From Psettodes erumei (lineage: Eukaryota > Chordata > Actinopteri > Pleuronectiformes > Psettodidae), in contig JAFBJZ010000291.1 of the NCBI GenBank assembly GCA_016785225.1, positions 656,001 to 720,000 of the forward strand: a stretch of DNA of 64,000 nucleotides. The letters are read 5' to 3'. Below, in pieces: positions 36,081 to 46,934 of this stretch; the stretch's first letter is position 1; the number at the start of each line of letters is the position of its first letter. Under the pieces are notes generated by a model. The model had not been told where the DNA came from. It saw nothing but the letters and a program-made list of their open reading frames with translations, and ran no database searches. A program made the position numbers and the translations under genes.

Positions 36081-38953
36081 GATGATGTGCGTGTTTTCCT
36101 TTCCGTCCCAGGAACTCGTCGATTTAATTTTGTACCTGTGTGACTCCACCACCACCATCTACGCCTTCCTGGAGATCTTCCCTGCGGCCTGCTCCACCTT
36201 CCACTCCCACGGCTTTCTCGCCAGGTAAAGAGAGGGGCGGAGGAGGCGGCGCCACCTGCGGCGAAAACCTCAAAACCTCCACCTGAACCGCTCGGTTGTT
36301 TGCTTCTCCCGGCAGACTGACCTCGTTTTATGAGACCGCGGTGCCCGACCTGGAGAAGGCGGTGAGGAAGAGAAACTTTGACGACAAAGGGTGAGCGGCC
36401 GCCTCGGGGATTCAGCGCAGGAAGTGGAAATAATAAACAGTAAACAAACTCCACCCCCCCGCCTCCTCCAGGCTTCAGGGGGACCTGTGGAGGAGGTTGT
36501 CCCACTCCTGCCGTAAGATGGTGGAGGCGGCTCACCTGCTGCTGCACCACACCTGCCTGCAGCCCATCCTGGAGGGGTGAGGCTCGGACGCGCGGCGCCG
36601 CAGGTCCGGCGTTAAAACACACACTCACCGTGCTCATGTTTGTCGCCTCGCAGGAGAGAAAACGTGCAAACGTTTGCGGAGGAACTCCTGCAACATTTCA
36701 CATCTTTTCTACCTGAAAAAAGGTGAGTTTCCTCGCAGGGATTCTGGGGAAGGGAAGCGGGTACACGGGTCTGACGCCCGCCGGTCCGTTGTCCCTCCAG
36801 GTTCCTGGCGGACTTCGACCAGCAGTTCCCCGTCACAGAGGACATCGGCCTCCTGCAGCAGGCGCTCCCCTTCATGTATCCTCCTGTGTACACGTGGATT
36901 TCTGCAGCAGGAAATTATTCCTTCAACCTCCACCATTAACCGAGAGCCTCTAGATATTCGAATTTCCCGATTCACCGTTTGAAGGAAATTGTTTTGTTCG
37001 TTGTTTCCTCCTTGACGACGCTTCTCTCCAGCGACGAGACCAGGACGTCCTACCTGCTCCAGGGGGTGCACAGCGCCTGGGACAGCGTGGGCCGGCGCAA
37101 ACCACAGAGCCACGATCGGCCCAAAGCCTCGCCGTCGCCGTCGGCCAATCAGGGAGCGGTGGGCGGAGCGGCTGCCGGCGCCGCCTCTTCACCCAGCTTT
37201 AATCCTCAGGAGGTCCAAAACCCAGGAGGAGGAGGAGCAGGAGCGAGTCCGATGGGAGCAGAGGCCCTGTTGGCTGTTCCCCAAAAAGGAAACAATGTGA
37301 GTTGTGTGATAGTAATACAAATATTTAAAAAATATGAATATGAATTTGCGGTACAATAAAACTGTGGGTGTACCCGCAGAAATAAACGTCAGGTTTAAGA
37401 TAAAGCGGAGACTTGTGCGTTCAGGGCGCCGTGTGCTCGGTGAGCGGCGCCGAGCTGGAGTCGCTGCTGTCGTGCATCAGGGACCTGCTGCCCGATCTGG
37501 GCGAAGGATTCCTGCTCGCCTGTCTGCAGGAGTACGGCTACGACTCGGAGCTGGTGATCAACAACATCCTGGAGGACCGCTTAGCCCCCGGACTGGACAA
37601 ACTGGACCGGGCCATGCCCAGGTGAGAGATATGTGGCTTTGTTTCAAACAAATGCACAGTGGTTCGTTTATTCATTTGAAAGAATGACAGTAAATATTTC
37701 TCCCGCCCTCTCAGGCCCGTGAAGGAGGAGCTGCCGAGCGTCCTGAGCAACAGATCCAACGTGTTCGACGACGACGAGTTTGACGTCTTCCGCAGGGACC
37801 AGGTGGACATGTCCCGCGTCTGGAAGGGCAGGAGGTAAAACGCCTCGGGGCTTCTCGTGGACGAGAGGCGACGAAGCTTCTCCGTGTGCGTATCGCGCTC
37901 CAGCCGTTGTTTTGCGTCTCCTGCAGGAAAGGCGAGAGCGCTCGAGAGATGCTGAACGACAAGCGGCACGTCGCCGAGCTGAAGGACCGGTACCAGGCCT
38001 ACGAGACGGTGGTGGACGAGGTCGTGCTCGGGCCCGGCGAAACCGCGGCCGACTACGGCCTGGACGACTACGACGACGAGTACGACGACACCTACGACAT
38101 GAACCAAGTGGGAGCCAACGACCTGGACGGAGACAGCTTGCTGAGCAGAAGGTGTCACCGGCGTGAATGGCGTTAACGCCGGAGTACGTCGTCCTCGTGG
38201 CGAAGCTTCACTGTGCGCTCGTGTTTCTCTTTCAGGCCGTTCACCGTCCCACAGGTCCTGAGGAAAGGAAACAAACAGGAGGAGGAAGAGGACGAGGGTG
38301 AAGACGAAGAGGAGGCAGAGACTTTACAGGTACACAACAACAGAAAGAGCTTTTTATTACCACTGTTGCAGGATTATTGAAGCTTTTATCCTGAATCCAT
38401 CTTCATTCCAGAACAACGTGAACAGGGACCAGTTCGTGCAGGACCCGGCTCTGCTGAGGGAGAGAGCTGAAGCTCGGAGAGCCGCCATGCAGCAAAGAAA
38501 AGGGTAAAGACTTAACCTCAGTCAACATTTTCTTTGAAAAAAAATCACATATTTATAGATTGTGCCTGCCTGGTTTGTTGTGTGGAGTTCTTCCATCTCT
38601 CTCTTAAGTTGAAGGTCTGTGGTCAGAAAGTCTCCTGACGTAAATTTGTAGTTTTGGGGTTTATTCCTTTTAAAAGAAATTTTGATATTAATAGATAAAA
38701 ACAAGTAGGCTGCGTCTGATCTTGTTCCTGTTTCTGACATTTAACTTTTGACTTGGACTTCCCTTCATCCCTGTCTCCCAGCTTCCGGCCGGAGCGGTCC
38801 AGTAACGTCGTCGGCCAGCCCAAAGGACAAGGACAGACCCTGGAGACATTCCTGGACCGACGCAGGAAGGAGGCCAGCAAGGGCCGCGTGGCCAACCACA
38901 ACCGACGCACCATGGCCGACCGCAAGAGGAACAAAGGCATGATCCCCTCCTGA
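34866..38953 (+). CDS. ascc2: Activating signal cointegrator 1 complex subunit 2
   Basis: The ubiquitin-binding subunit of the ASCC complex, which works with the ASCC3 helicase in alkylation repair and ribosome quality control. Eighteen coding exons: 34866-34949, 35039-35197, 35289-35462, 35536-35665, 35754-35821, 35912-36025, 36112-36224, 36316-36390, 36472-36576, 36654-36722, 36801-36875, 37032-37296, 37425-37621, 37715-37834, 37927-38151, 38236-38329, 38412-38503, 38782-38953. Every junction keeps phase and the sum is 777 codons, 776 aa (human about 757). The CUE domain lies near residues 487-528 (LESLLSCIRDLLPDLGEG, then NNILED). After it come DDEFDVF, an Asp/Tyr-rich acidic segment and a Glu-rich run. 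The basic tail is NHNRRTMADRKRNKGMIPS. The start ATG is 24 bases after the acceptor at 34842. One intron, 36876-37031, looks U12-type. Confidence 0.95.
35857..36077. repeat. Two (CA)n microsatellites in ascc2 introns
   Basis: CA runs at about 35857-35892 and 36031-36077, lying in the introns on either side of the exon at 35912-36025. The second starts five bases after that exon's donor. Confidence 0.9.
36876..37031 (+). other. Candidate U12-type (minor spliceosome) intron of ascc2
   Basis: The donor reads GTATCCTCCT, close to the U12 consensus RTATCCTTT. CTCCTTGAC at 37008-37016 matches the U12 branch consensus TTCCTTRAC at 8 of 9 positions, with the branch A at 37015, 17 bases before the exon. 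Spacing and both motifs fit the minor class; phase is kept across the junction. Confidence 0.75.
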
Positions 38954-40215
38954 CGCGCGTGACGGCCTTTCTGCTGGAATCGGACGGACTGATTGGTCGG
39001 GGGTTTGGGGGGTGGATCAGGTTCTGGTTTCGATGGCTGTGACTCCATCCTGAGGTCACTGAGGTGTTTGCTTGAGGAGGGACTGAAGGTTTCCACGCGT
39101 CGGTGAGAAGTAGATTTAGTTTACAGACTTGAAGCACTTTGGCCTGCTGTCGAGCAGCTCAGCGAAATGTTCGCAGTTCTGCTGAGTCTGCTGAGTTTTC
39201 GTCTAAGAACCCGGAGGACGCTCAGTTCTTTGGTCCACGTGAGTTTCTAAACCAAAGATCTGAGTGCGAGGACAAAGAATCGGAGCTTTCATTTGTTTGC
39301 CAAGAAACAAATCAGTTTGTGATTAAAGAAGTTGCTGCGACATCATCGAGTGGCCGACGTAATAATAATAATACAAAACGCTGCGGTTTCTGCTGCAGCT
39401 GGAAGAACAATGAACTGACCTGGTGATCAAGTCGGTGGTGAGACTGTGCAGCTCTGACAGGGATCGTCAGTTTTCTCTGCTGTTATCTGCCGTGGGTTTG
39501 ACTCCCGCCTCAGAGACGCAGAGAGGAGTATCGTCAGCGTAGACGTTGTACGTTCGGCCTTTTCTAACCGTCAAACAGCCCCTTTATTCGGCGCTACATC
39601 TTCTCAACCTGCTGAACTTCCGTATATCTTACACATAATTGATCGAACAGCCCAGGAAAGCACAAACAAACAATGCACCGCCTCTGAAATGTCGTGAAGT
39701 TTGGCGCTTTCAAAACAAAAATAACCTCAGATCAGCTGTTCGTGGTCTCCGTGTAGATTTCACCTGTGTGAATCAAACAGCTGGTCTGTGGCGTAATACA
39801 ATGCGCTTACAGACGTTGCGATAAAGTGGTGAAAATAATAATAATAATAATAATATAGCGTGCACTTACGCTGACGATACTCCTCTCTGCTTCACTGAAG
39901 GTGGAGTCAAGTCCCCTGCAGGTAAGAGACCAGAGAAAAGAACCTCGCACAGCTCCACCTCAACTAACCCCAACCGTGACTCGCTCTCGACGATAGCTCG
40001 AGCGAAAGCCGCTCGCAACGCTTCGTCATCCGCGCAGTTCACGCCACCGCGCTGTCCAGCCTTCACAAAACAAAAGCGCGTCCGGCGACGACCGCGAGTG
40101 TGACCGTGCACAGAAGATTTTCTATGAAGAGAACAGATCTATCAGAGCATTTTGTAACAAAGAAAAGCGTTGTGTAAATGCTTTTTGGAGTTAATATTGC
40201 AACAAAGAAATAAAA
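38954..40215 (+). other. Probable ascc2 3' UTR
   Basis: No further exon after the stop. An (AAT)n tract lies near 39833-39855. Clustered AAATAAA words near 40209-40220 are the likely end. The boundary is inferred; an earlier end is possible. Confidence 0.4.
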
Positions 40216-40654
40216 ATAAATACAATAATACTGGGTTTCTGGCATCTTTGACTCATCACTTTTAAGACTTTTGACTTTGAATTACAACCACAAATGTTTT
40301 TCTCACTGTGGAGATGACAACTGATTGTTCACCAGAGTTGTTAGGAAATTAAAACATACCATATGTCATTAAATCACTTTTAGCAAGTGAGCTATTCCAG
40401 GGGGCCAAGACATTTGCCTCCAATTTCACCTTGTTATCCTGCTCTGTAAACTGTGTGTATAAATACACAATGTTAACACACAGTTCAAAAACATCTGGAC
40501 AACGAACAGTTGGACATTGAGTAACTCATGAACATGCATTCTTGTTTCTTGAGGGGACAACAAGCACGAGCATGAGGCAACAAATGATCACTGCACCTGA
40601 TCCAATATGTTGTGTTTAATTAAAACAGGAAGTGAACTCCCAGTGAAATATCTT
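40216..40654. other. Spacer between ascc2 and the repeat-protein array
   Basis: AT-rich. TATAAATACAC near 40458 could be the TATA box of the decayed relative downstream. No coding exon. Confidence 0.4.
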
Positions 40655-40745
40655 GATCAAGTATTTGACTAAAGGTCGATGTGTCCACTCATGGCTTTGA
40701 CCCTCACCGTTGGGCTACAAGTCCAAACCTCAGCCCGCCTGCTTT
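40655..40745 (+). pseudogene. Decayed exon of the 11-residue repeat protein family (upstream relic)
   Basis: The intron end and exon start resemble those of the two fuller copies: AAGTATTTGAC...GATG, then STHGFDPHRWATSP against STYGSEPRRWDTTYKP. The acceptor TTAACAG of the other copies is lost, and the reading soon leaves the family and stops. Probably an old tandem copy. Confidence 0.55.
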
Positions 40746-40984
40746 AGGGAGAAGTAAAATAAATTTTGGTTTTGCATTTTTTATTTATTTACTAATGATT
40801 AAAACAGCACAGCTTTATTAGCATGACTCATACATTTCCATGACGTCAGTTGGTTTTGTGATGTATAGGTGGAGGCTGAACAGAGAACTTTTTGAACACC
40901 CAAGTATCCTAATGAACCCAGGCAAGTCATCACTTCCACCTGTTTCCAATCAACCATGTAGCAAGCGAGAGCTGTGATTGGCTG

Positions 40985-41127
40985 ACATAACAGGTTAAAT
41001 ACCTGCACTGACAGTTCGTACACACTGCATCACTCTGGAAGAAAAACAGGCTTTTAGTCATTTTGGGTCAGCAGACATCAGATAGAGGCGCCTCCCTTTG
41101 CATTTGATATTATCTTTGGCTGAAGCC
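40985..41127 (+). promoter_or_regulatory. Promoter and leader of repeat-protein gene A
   Basis: A TATA-like GGTTAAATACC at about 40993 sits some 135 bases before the ATG. The same element is at about 43533 before gene B. A start near 41025 would give a 5' UTR of roughly 100 bases. Inference from position and conservation between copies. Confidence 0.45.
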
Positions 41128-42943
41128 ATGGGATTAATTATACGGTAAGTTTGAGATGTTGTCACCTGTTCTCAGTGGTACAGTTAAAGAAATGTTTGGC
41201 ATGAGATACTGATGTCCACACACCACAACCTTCTTCTCCAGTGTGGTGCTGCTATGGCTGCTGTTTATTGGAGAGCTTCATGCAAGCACAAAATGTAAGA
41301 CTACAGTTTTATATTAAGATCATGGAAAAGTAACTTTGGCAAGTATTTGATTTAAGATGGATGCTAATTAATTAACAGCTTCCACTTATGGATCTGAGCC
41401 TCGCCGATGGGATACGACTTATAAGCCCCGTCCGCAGGTGCCCGGGTACGACGGCAAGCCCCGGCCCCAGATCCCCGGCTACGACGCCAAGCCCAGGCCC
41501 CAGGTCCCCGGCTACGACGCCAAGCCCAGGCCCCAGGTCCCCGGCTACGACGCCAAGCCCAGGCCCCAGGTGCCCGGCTACGACGCCAAGCCCAGGCCCC
41601 AGGTGCCCGGCTACGACGCCAAGCCCAGGCCCCAGGTGCCCGGCTACGACGCCAAGCCCAGGCCCCAGGTGCCCGGCTACGACGCCAAGCCCAGGCCCCA
41701 GGTGCCCGGCTACGACGCCAAGCCCAGGCCCCAGATCCCCGGCTACGACGCCAAGCCCAGGCCCCAGATCCCCGGCTACGACGCCAAGCCCAGGCCCCAG
41801 ATCCCCGGCTACGACGCCAAGCCCAGGCCCCAGATCCCCGGCTACGACGCCAAGCCCAGGCCCCAGATCCTCGCCACGACGCCAAGCCCAGGCCCCAGAT
41901 CCTCGGCTACGACGCCAAGCCAAGCCTCAGGTTCCCTGCAGACGTGCCCGGCCACGACGCCAAGCGCCAGGCCCCAGATCCCCGGCTACGACGCCAAGCC
42001 CAGGCCCCAGATCCCCGGCTACGACGCCAAGCCGCGTCCTCAGGTTCCCGGCTACGACGCCAAGCCCAGGCCCCAGATCCCCGGCTACGACGCCAAGCCC
42101 AGGCCCCAGATCCCCGGCTACGACGCCAAGCCCAGGCCCCAGATCCCCGGCTACGACGCCAAGCCCAGGCCCCAGATCCCCGGCTACGACGCCAAGCCCA
42201 GGTCCCAGGTGCCCAGCTACGACGCCAAGCCAAGGTCCCAGGTGCCCGGCTACAAGCCCCGTCCGCAGGTCCCAGGTTACGAGGCCAAGCCCCGTCCGCA
42301 GGTGCCAGGTTACGACACCAAACCCCGTCCCCAGGTCTCTGGCTATGACCCCCGTCCGCAGGTGCCTGGCTACGACGCCAAGCCAAGGCCTCAAGTCCCA
42401 GGTTACGACGCCAAGCCCCGTCCCCAGGTGCCCGGCTATGACCCCAAGCCCCGTCCCCAGGTGCCCGGCTATGACCCCAAACCCCGTCCCCAGGTGCCCG
42501 GCTATGACCCCAAACCCCGTCCCCAGGTGCCCGGCTATGACGCCAAGCCAAGGCCTCAAGTCCCCGGCTACAATGCTAAACCCCGTCCACAGGTCCCAGG
42601 TTACGACGCCAAGCCCAGGCCCCAAGTCCCCGGGTACGACGCCAAGCCCAGGCCCCAAGTCCCCGGGTACGACGCCAAGCCCAGGCCCCACCACGACGCC
42701 AAGGTGGTCCGCAGGTGCCCGGCTATGACGCCAAACCCAGGCCCCAGGTGCCCAGCCCTAATGCTGGCTCTCGTCCTTATCAATGGGGTCAAGGTGTATC
42801 AACAGGGTAGGTTGCTGTTCTAGTTTTTAGCTTCTTTAATGTCTGCGTGTGGCATTTCTCATGTCTTTTGGTTCCCTCTAAGGTCCAGACAGAGTGGAAG
42901 CAGTCTTAACCATGGCAGTGGTTTTGGCTACGGGTCAAACTAG
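41128..42943 (+). CDS. Secreted Pro-rich protein of about 40 tandem 11-residue repeats, copy A
   Basis: I do not recognise this gene. Four exons: 41128-41144, 41242-41294, 41379-42806, 42883-42943. The first two encode a signal peptide (MGLIIRVVLLWLLFIG...HAS). The third opens STYGSEPRRWDTTYKPRPQ and then repeats PGYDAKPRPQ(V/I), 11 residues or 33 bases, about 40 times, with shorter forms such as VPGYKPRPQ. The last exon gives a Gly/Ser/Tyr tail, GSSLNHGSGFGYGSN, then stop. Each unit has one Tyr and net positive charge, so an extracellular structural, adhesive or cross-linked protein is possible (inference only). Intron phases are 2, 1, 2, unlike the phase-0 SCPP genes. There is a shift near 41870 undone near 41970, and one net missing base near 42708. 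These may be assembly faults in the repeat. Confidence 0.7.
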
Positions 42944-43116
42944 TGCATATGGGATGCCCAACAATCTGAAGGGTAAGAATTCCTGTTCCCTTTTGTACTT
43001 ACTGTTGTGCCTACAACCTGCATGGTTCAACATCAGTGATTGTCCTTTCAGACCTGACCCCCCCCCCAGGATGTGCATTAACTCAACTGATGGAACTGAC
43101 TGTTTTTTGGGAAAAA

Positions 43117-43236
43117 ATAAAGTACAGTGTAACTACATTGTGTGTACAGCTTGGTTCATTTTTGTTACTGCTTCTGCAACATGGCAGTGCACCAACTAAA
43201 TTTTACTGCAGGTATTGAATGCTCCCTTCAAATAAA
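43117..43236 (+). terminator. Polyadenylation signals of repeat-protein gene A
   Basis: AATAAA at about 43117-43122 and again at 43231-43236. Both are conserved in unit B near 45726 and 45841. Confidence 0.55.
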
Positions 43237-43330
43237 CCGACCTAATTTAGATCTCAAGTTGCCTTCATGAAAGTTTTCTTGTCTGTCACAATGCTCCTCA
43301 GTTGGGAGCAAAGAGATGAGGGAACCCAAA

Positions 43331-45941
43331 CAGCACAGCTTTATTAGCTTGAATAAAAAGCATGACTCATACATTTCCATGACGTCAGGTGGTTTTGTGA
43401 TGTATAGGTGGAGGCTGAACAGAGAACTTTTTGAACACCCAAGTATCCTAATGAACCCAGGCAAGTCATCACTTCCACCTGTTTCCAATCAACCATGTAG
43501 CAAGCGAGAGCTGTGATTGGCTGACATAACAGGTTAAATACCTGCACTGACAGTTCGTACACACTGCATCACTCTGGAAGAAAAACAGGCTTTTAGTCAT
43601 TTTGGGTCAGCAGACATCAGATAGAGGTGCCTCCCTTTGCATTTGATATTATCTTTGGCTGAAGCCATGGGATTAATTATACGGTAAGTTTGAGATGTTG
43701 TCACCTGTTCTCATTGGTAGAGTTAAAGAAATGTTTGGCATGAGATACTGATGTTCACACACCACAACCTTCTTCTCCAGTGTGGTGCTGCTATGGCTGC
43801 TGTTTATTGGAGAGCTTCATGCAAGCACAAAATGTAAGACTACAGTTTTATATTAAGATCATGGAAAAGTAACTTTGGCAAGTATTTGATTTAAGATGGA
43901 TGCTAATTAATTAACAGCTTCCACTTATGGATCTGAGCCTCGCCGATGGGATACGACTTATAAGCCGCGTCCACAGGTCCCCGGCTACGACGCCAAGCCG
44001 CGTCCGCAGGTTCCCGGCTACGACGCCAAGCCGCGTCCGCAGGTCCCCGGCTACGACACCAAGCCGCGTCCGCAGGTCCCCGGCTACGACGCCAAGCCCA
44101 GGCCCCAGATCCCCGGCTACGACGCCAAGCCCAGGCCCCAGATCCCCGGCTACGACGCCAAGCCCAGGCCCCAGATCCCCGGCTACGACGTAAGCCAGCG
44201 TCCGCAGGTTCCCGGCTTCTGACGCCTAAGCCCAGGCGTCCGCGAGGTTCCGGCTACGACGCCAAGCCCAGGCCCCAGATCCCCGGCTACGACGCCAAGC
44301 CCAGGCGTCCCCAGGTCCCCGGCTACGACGCCAAGCCCAGGCCCCAGGTTCCCGGCTACGACGCCAAGCCGCGTCCGCAGGTCCCGGCTACGACGCCAAG
44401 CCCAGGCCCCAGATCCCCGGCTACGACGCCAAGCCCAGGCCCCAGATCCCCGGCTACGACGCCAAGCCGCGTCCTCAGGTTCCCGGCTACGACGCCAAGC
44501 CGCGTCCGCAGGTTCCCGGCTACGACGCCAAGCCGCGTCCGCAGGTTCCCGGCTACGACGCCAAGCCCAGGCCCCAGATCCCCGGCTACGACGCCAAGCC
44601 GCGTCCTCAGGTTCCCGGCTACGACGCCAAGCCCAGGCCCCAGATCCCCGGCTACGACGCCAAGCCCAGGCCCCAGATCCCCGGCTACGACGCCAAGCCC
44701 AGGCCCCAGATCCCCGGCTACGACGCCAAGCCAAGGTCCCAGGTGCCCGGCTACGACGCCAAGCCAAGGTCCCAGGTGCCCGGCTACGACGCTAAGCCAA
44801 GGTCCCAGGTGCCCGGCTACAAGCCCCGTCCGCAGGTCCCAGGTTACGAGGCCAAGCCCCGTCCGCAGGTGCCAGGTTACGACACCAAACCCCGTCCCCA
44901 GGTCTCTGGCTATGACCCCCGTCCGCAGGTGCCTGGCTACGACGCCAAGCCAAGGCCTCAAGTCCCAGGTTACGACGCCAAGCCCCGTCCCCAGGTGCCC
45001 GGCTATGACCCCAAGCCCCGTCCCCAGGTGCCCGGCTATGACCCCAAACCCCGTCCCCAGGTGCCCGGCTATGACCCCAAACCCCGTCCACAGGTGCCCG
45101 GCTATGACGCCAAGCCAAGGCCTCAAGTCCCCGGCTACAATGCTAAACCCCGTCCACAGGTCCCAGGTTACGACGCCAAGCCCAGGCCCCAAGTCCCCGG
45201 GTACGACGCCAAGCCCAGGCCCCAAGTCCCCGGGTACGACGCCAAGCCCAGGCCCCAAGTCCCCGGGTACGACGCCAAGCCCAGGCCCCAGATCCCCGGC
45301 TACGACGCCAAGCCGCGTCCGCAGGTGCCCGGCTATGACGCCAAACCCAGGCCCCAGGTGCCCAGCCCTAATGCTGGTTCTCGTCCTTATCAATGGGGTC
45401 AAGGTGTATCAACAGGGTAGGTTGCTGTTCTAGTTTTTAGCTTCTTTAATGTCTGCGTGTGGCATTTCTCATGTCTTTTGGTTCCCTCTAAGGTCCAGAC
45501 AGAGTGGAAGCAGTCTTAACCATGGCAGTGGTTTTGGCTACGGGTCAAACTAGTGCATATGGGATGCCCAACAATCTGAAGGGTGAGAATTCCTGTTCCC
45601 TTTTGTACTTACTGTTGTGCCTACAACCTGCATGGTTCAACATCAGTGATTGTCCTTTTCAGACCTGACCCCCCCCCCAGGATGTGCATTAACTCAACTG
45701 ATGGAACTGACTGTTTTTTGGGAAAAAATAAAGTACAGTTTAACTACATTGTGTGTACAGCTTGGTTTGTCTTTGTTACTGCTTCTGCAACATGGCAGTG
45801 CACCAACTAAATTTTACTGCAGGTATTGAATGCTCCCTTCAAATAAACCGACCTAATTTAGATCTCAAGTTGCCTTCATGAAAGTTTTCTTGTCTGTCAC
45901 AATGCTCCTCAGTTGGGAGCAAAGAGATGAGGGAACCCAAA
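43331..45941 (+). repeat. Tandem duplication unit B (2.6 kb)
   Basis: Starts at the same CAGCACAGCTTTATTAG as unit A and ends with the same GAGGGAACCCAAA. Flanks, introns and 3' UTR are nearly identical to A, so the duplication is recent. The repeat exon differs in unit number and order. Confidence 0.92.
43667..45553 (+). CDS. Secreted Pro-rich 11-residue repeat protein, copy B (frame disrupted)
   Basis: Same four-exon plan as copy A: 43667-43683, 43781-43833, 43918-45416, 45493-45553. The signal peptide, the STYGSEPRRWDTTYKP opening and the GSSLNHGSGFGYGSN tail are conserved. As written, reading stops at 44220-44222 (TGA) after 124 codons. Between about 44190 and 44400 the repeat is garbled: units mix the CCCAGGCCC and CCGCGTCCG spellings and gain or lose bases. 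The 3' part from about 44743 is open again in the correct frame up to the splice site. A collapsed or chimeric assembly of a polymorphic array explains this as well as a true pseudogene does. Confidence 0.6.
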
Positions 45942-46039
45942 GCAAGTCTGAGCTCTTGAATGAGCTTTATTGGCAACTGTCAGAGCTGGTTCCTCACAGT
46001 TCCAGTTGCATGAAGGACTGGCCTGAACACAGGGCACCA
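45942..46039. other. Short junction DNA after unit B
   Basis: Resembles the head of units A and B only weakly (GAGCTTTATTGG). It leads into the downstream relic. Confidence 0.35.
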
Positions 46040-46150
46040 ACACAAGTGACTGCTTAAGTGTTAATGCCAATAAATGGCTTCCACTCATGGGTTTGAGGTT
46101 GGCATTGGAGATACAAAGCTCAAGTATTAGGTTTCCAGCTACCATCCTGG
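46040..46150 (+). pseudogene. Decayed exon of the repeat-protein family (downstream relic)
   Basis: GGCTTCCACTCATGGGTTTGAG aligns with the start of the repeat exon in A and B (STHGFEVGIGDTKLKY against STYGSEPRRWDTTYKP). A TAG then falls in frame, followed by SSYHPGYET, like a worn VPGYD unit. No tandem array is left. Confidence 0.5.
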
Positions 46151-46639
46151 GTATGAGACCAACTGGACCCATTTCCAAAGCTGTACATCTGTCTCAAATG
46201 AGGAAAAAATGGCACATCTCCTGGCTACATAAATGGGAAACTGACATTGGGGGACTATTGTATGAAGACAAATACTTGACTGGTAAATCAGGCTATATTT
46301 TAGAGAAACTGATGGTGAGTGATGTGAAAGTGTGTTAATGCATGAAAAGTGCAAACATGGGGCCACATCATTGTTTTGTGCCATAAAGTTGTGTGACCCA
46401 TCCAAATTCTTCTATCTTTGAGGTTTATCGGCAGTTGGCAAACAAATGGATTCACTACTGCCACCGAGTGGTAGGGAGTGTGTACTACAACGTATGTTTA
46501 TATCTTCTTGATCAAATTACCTTATTACAGAGATATACTATAGCTCTCGTTTGTTGAGCTTTTAGTAGAATACCGATTAAGTCACACTCCTTTTATCCGT
46601 CAGAGGTTTTGAGTCAGATCTCTTCCAATTCCTACCTTC
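46151..46639. other. Spacer before unc13
   Basis: No exon recognised. The open stretch through 46338 lacks any family match. Confidence 0.4.
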
Positions 46640-46934
46640 ACCTCTGTCCTTGAACGCAGCACCAGAGCCAGCCCCGCTCTACCGGTTGTCCGCCGGTAGT
46701 TGGTCGGTGTCTGCCGGTGACAGTCATCCCTTTAAATCCTCAGGACCCCCCACCCTCCTCCTCCTGGACTTCCCCACCTTGCTTCGCGTCTGGTGTGTTT
46801 CTCACGACACCGCGTGCTGGACCGGGAAGTGGCCGCGGCGCGGGAGTGATGTGCAACAGGCAGCCGGGCTCGCTGCAAACTCCCTGACGGCTCATCGGCT
46901 TTCGGAGGAACTGTTGCACGAAAATCCCGCTGCG
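46640..46934 (+). promoter_or_regulatory. unc13 5' UTR and promoter region
   Basis: A GC-rich block directly upstream of the start codon in otherwise AT-rich DNA. No splice site is needed between it and the ATG. The exact transcription start is unknown. Confidence 0.4.

Larger units (their letters stand above)
40805..43330 (+). repeat. Tandem duplication unit A (2.5 kb)
   Basis: Begins CAGCACAGCTTTATTAG and ends GAGGGAACCCAAA. It contains promoter, all exons and 3' UTR of repeat-protein gene A. The next unit follows directly and is nearly identical outside the repeat exon. Confidence 0.92.

Noticed and set aside
41372..42823. Long open frames on both strands and in several frames across the repeat exon (also 43927-45433)
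   Set aside because: A 33-bp tandem repeat leaves every frame open. Only the plus frame joined to the signal peptide and the Gly/Ser tail by proper splice sites is credible.
41400..45400. CRISPR-like array of direct repeats
   Set aside because: Units are contiguous, without unique spacers, and lie in a spliced eukaryotic coding exon.
46087..46338. 83-codon open frame after unit B
   Set aside because: It overlaps the decayed repeat-family exon in a different phase and has no recognisable content.
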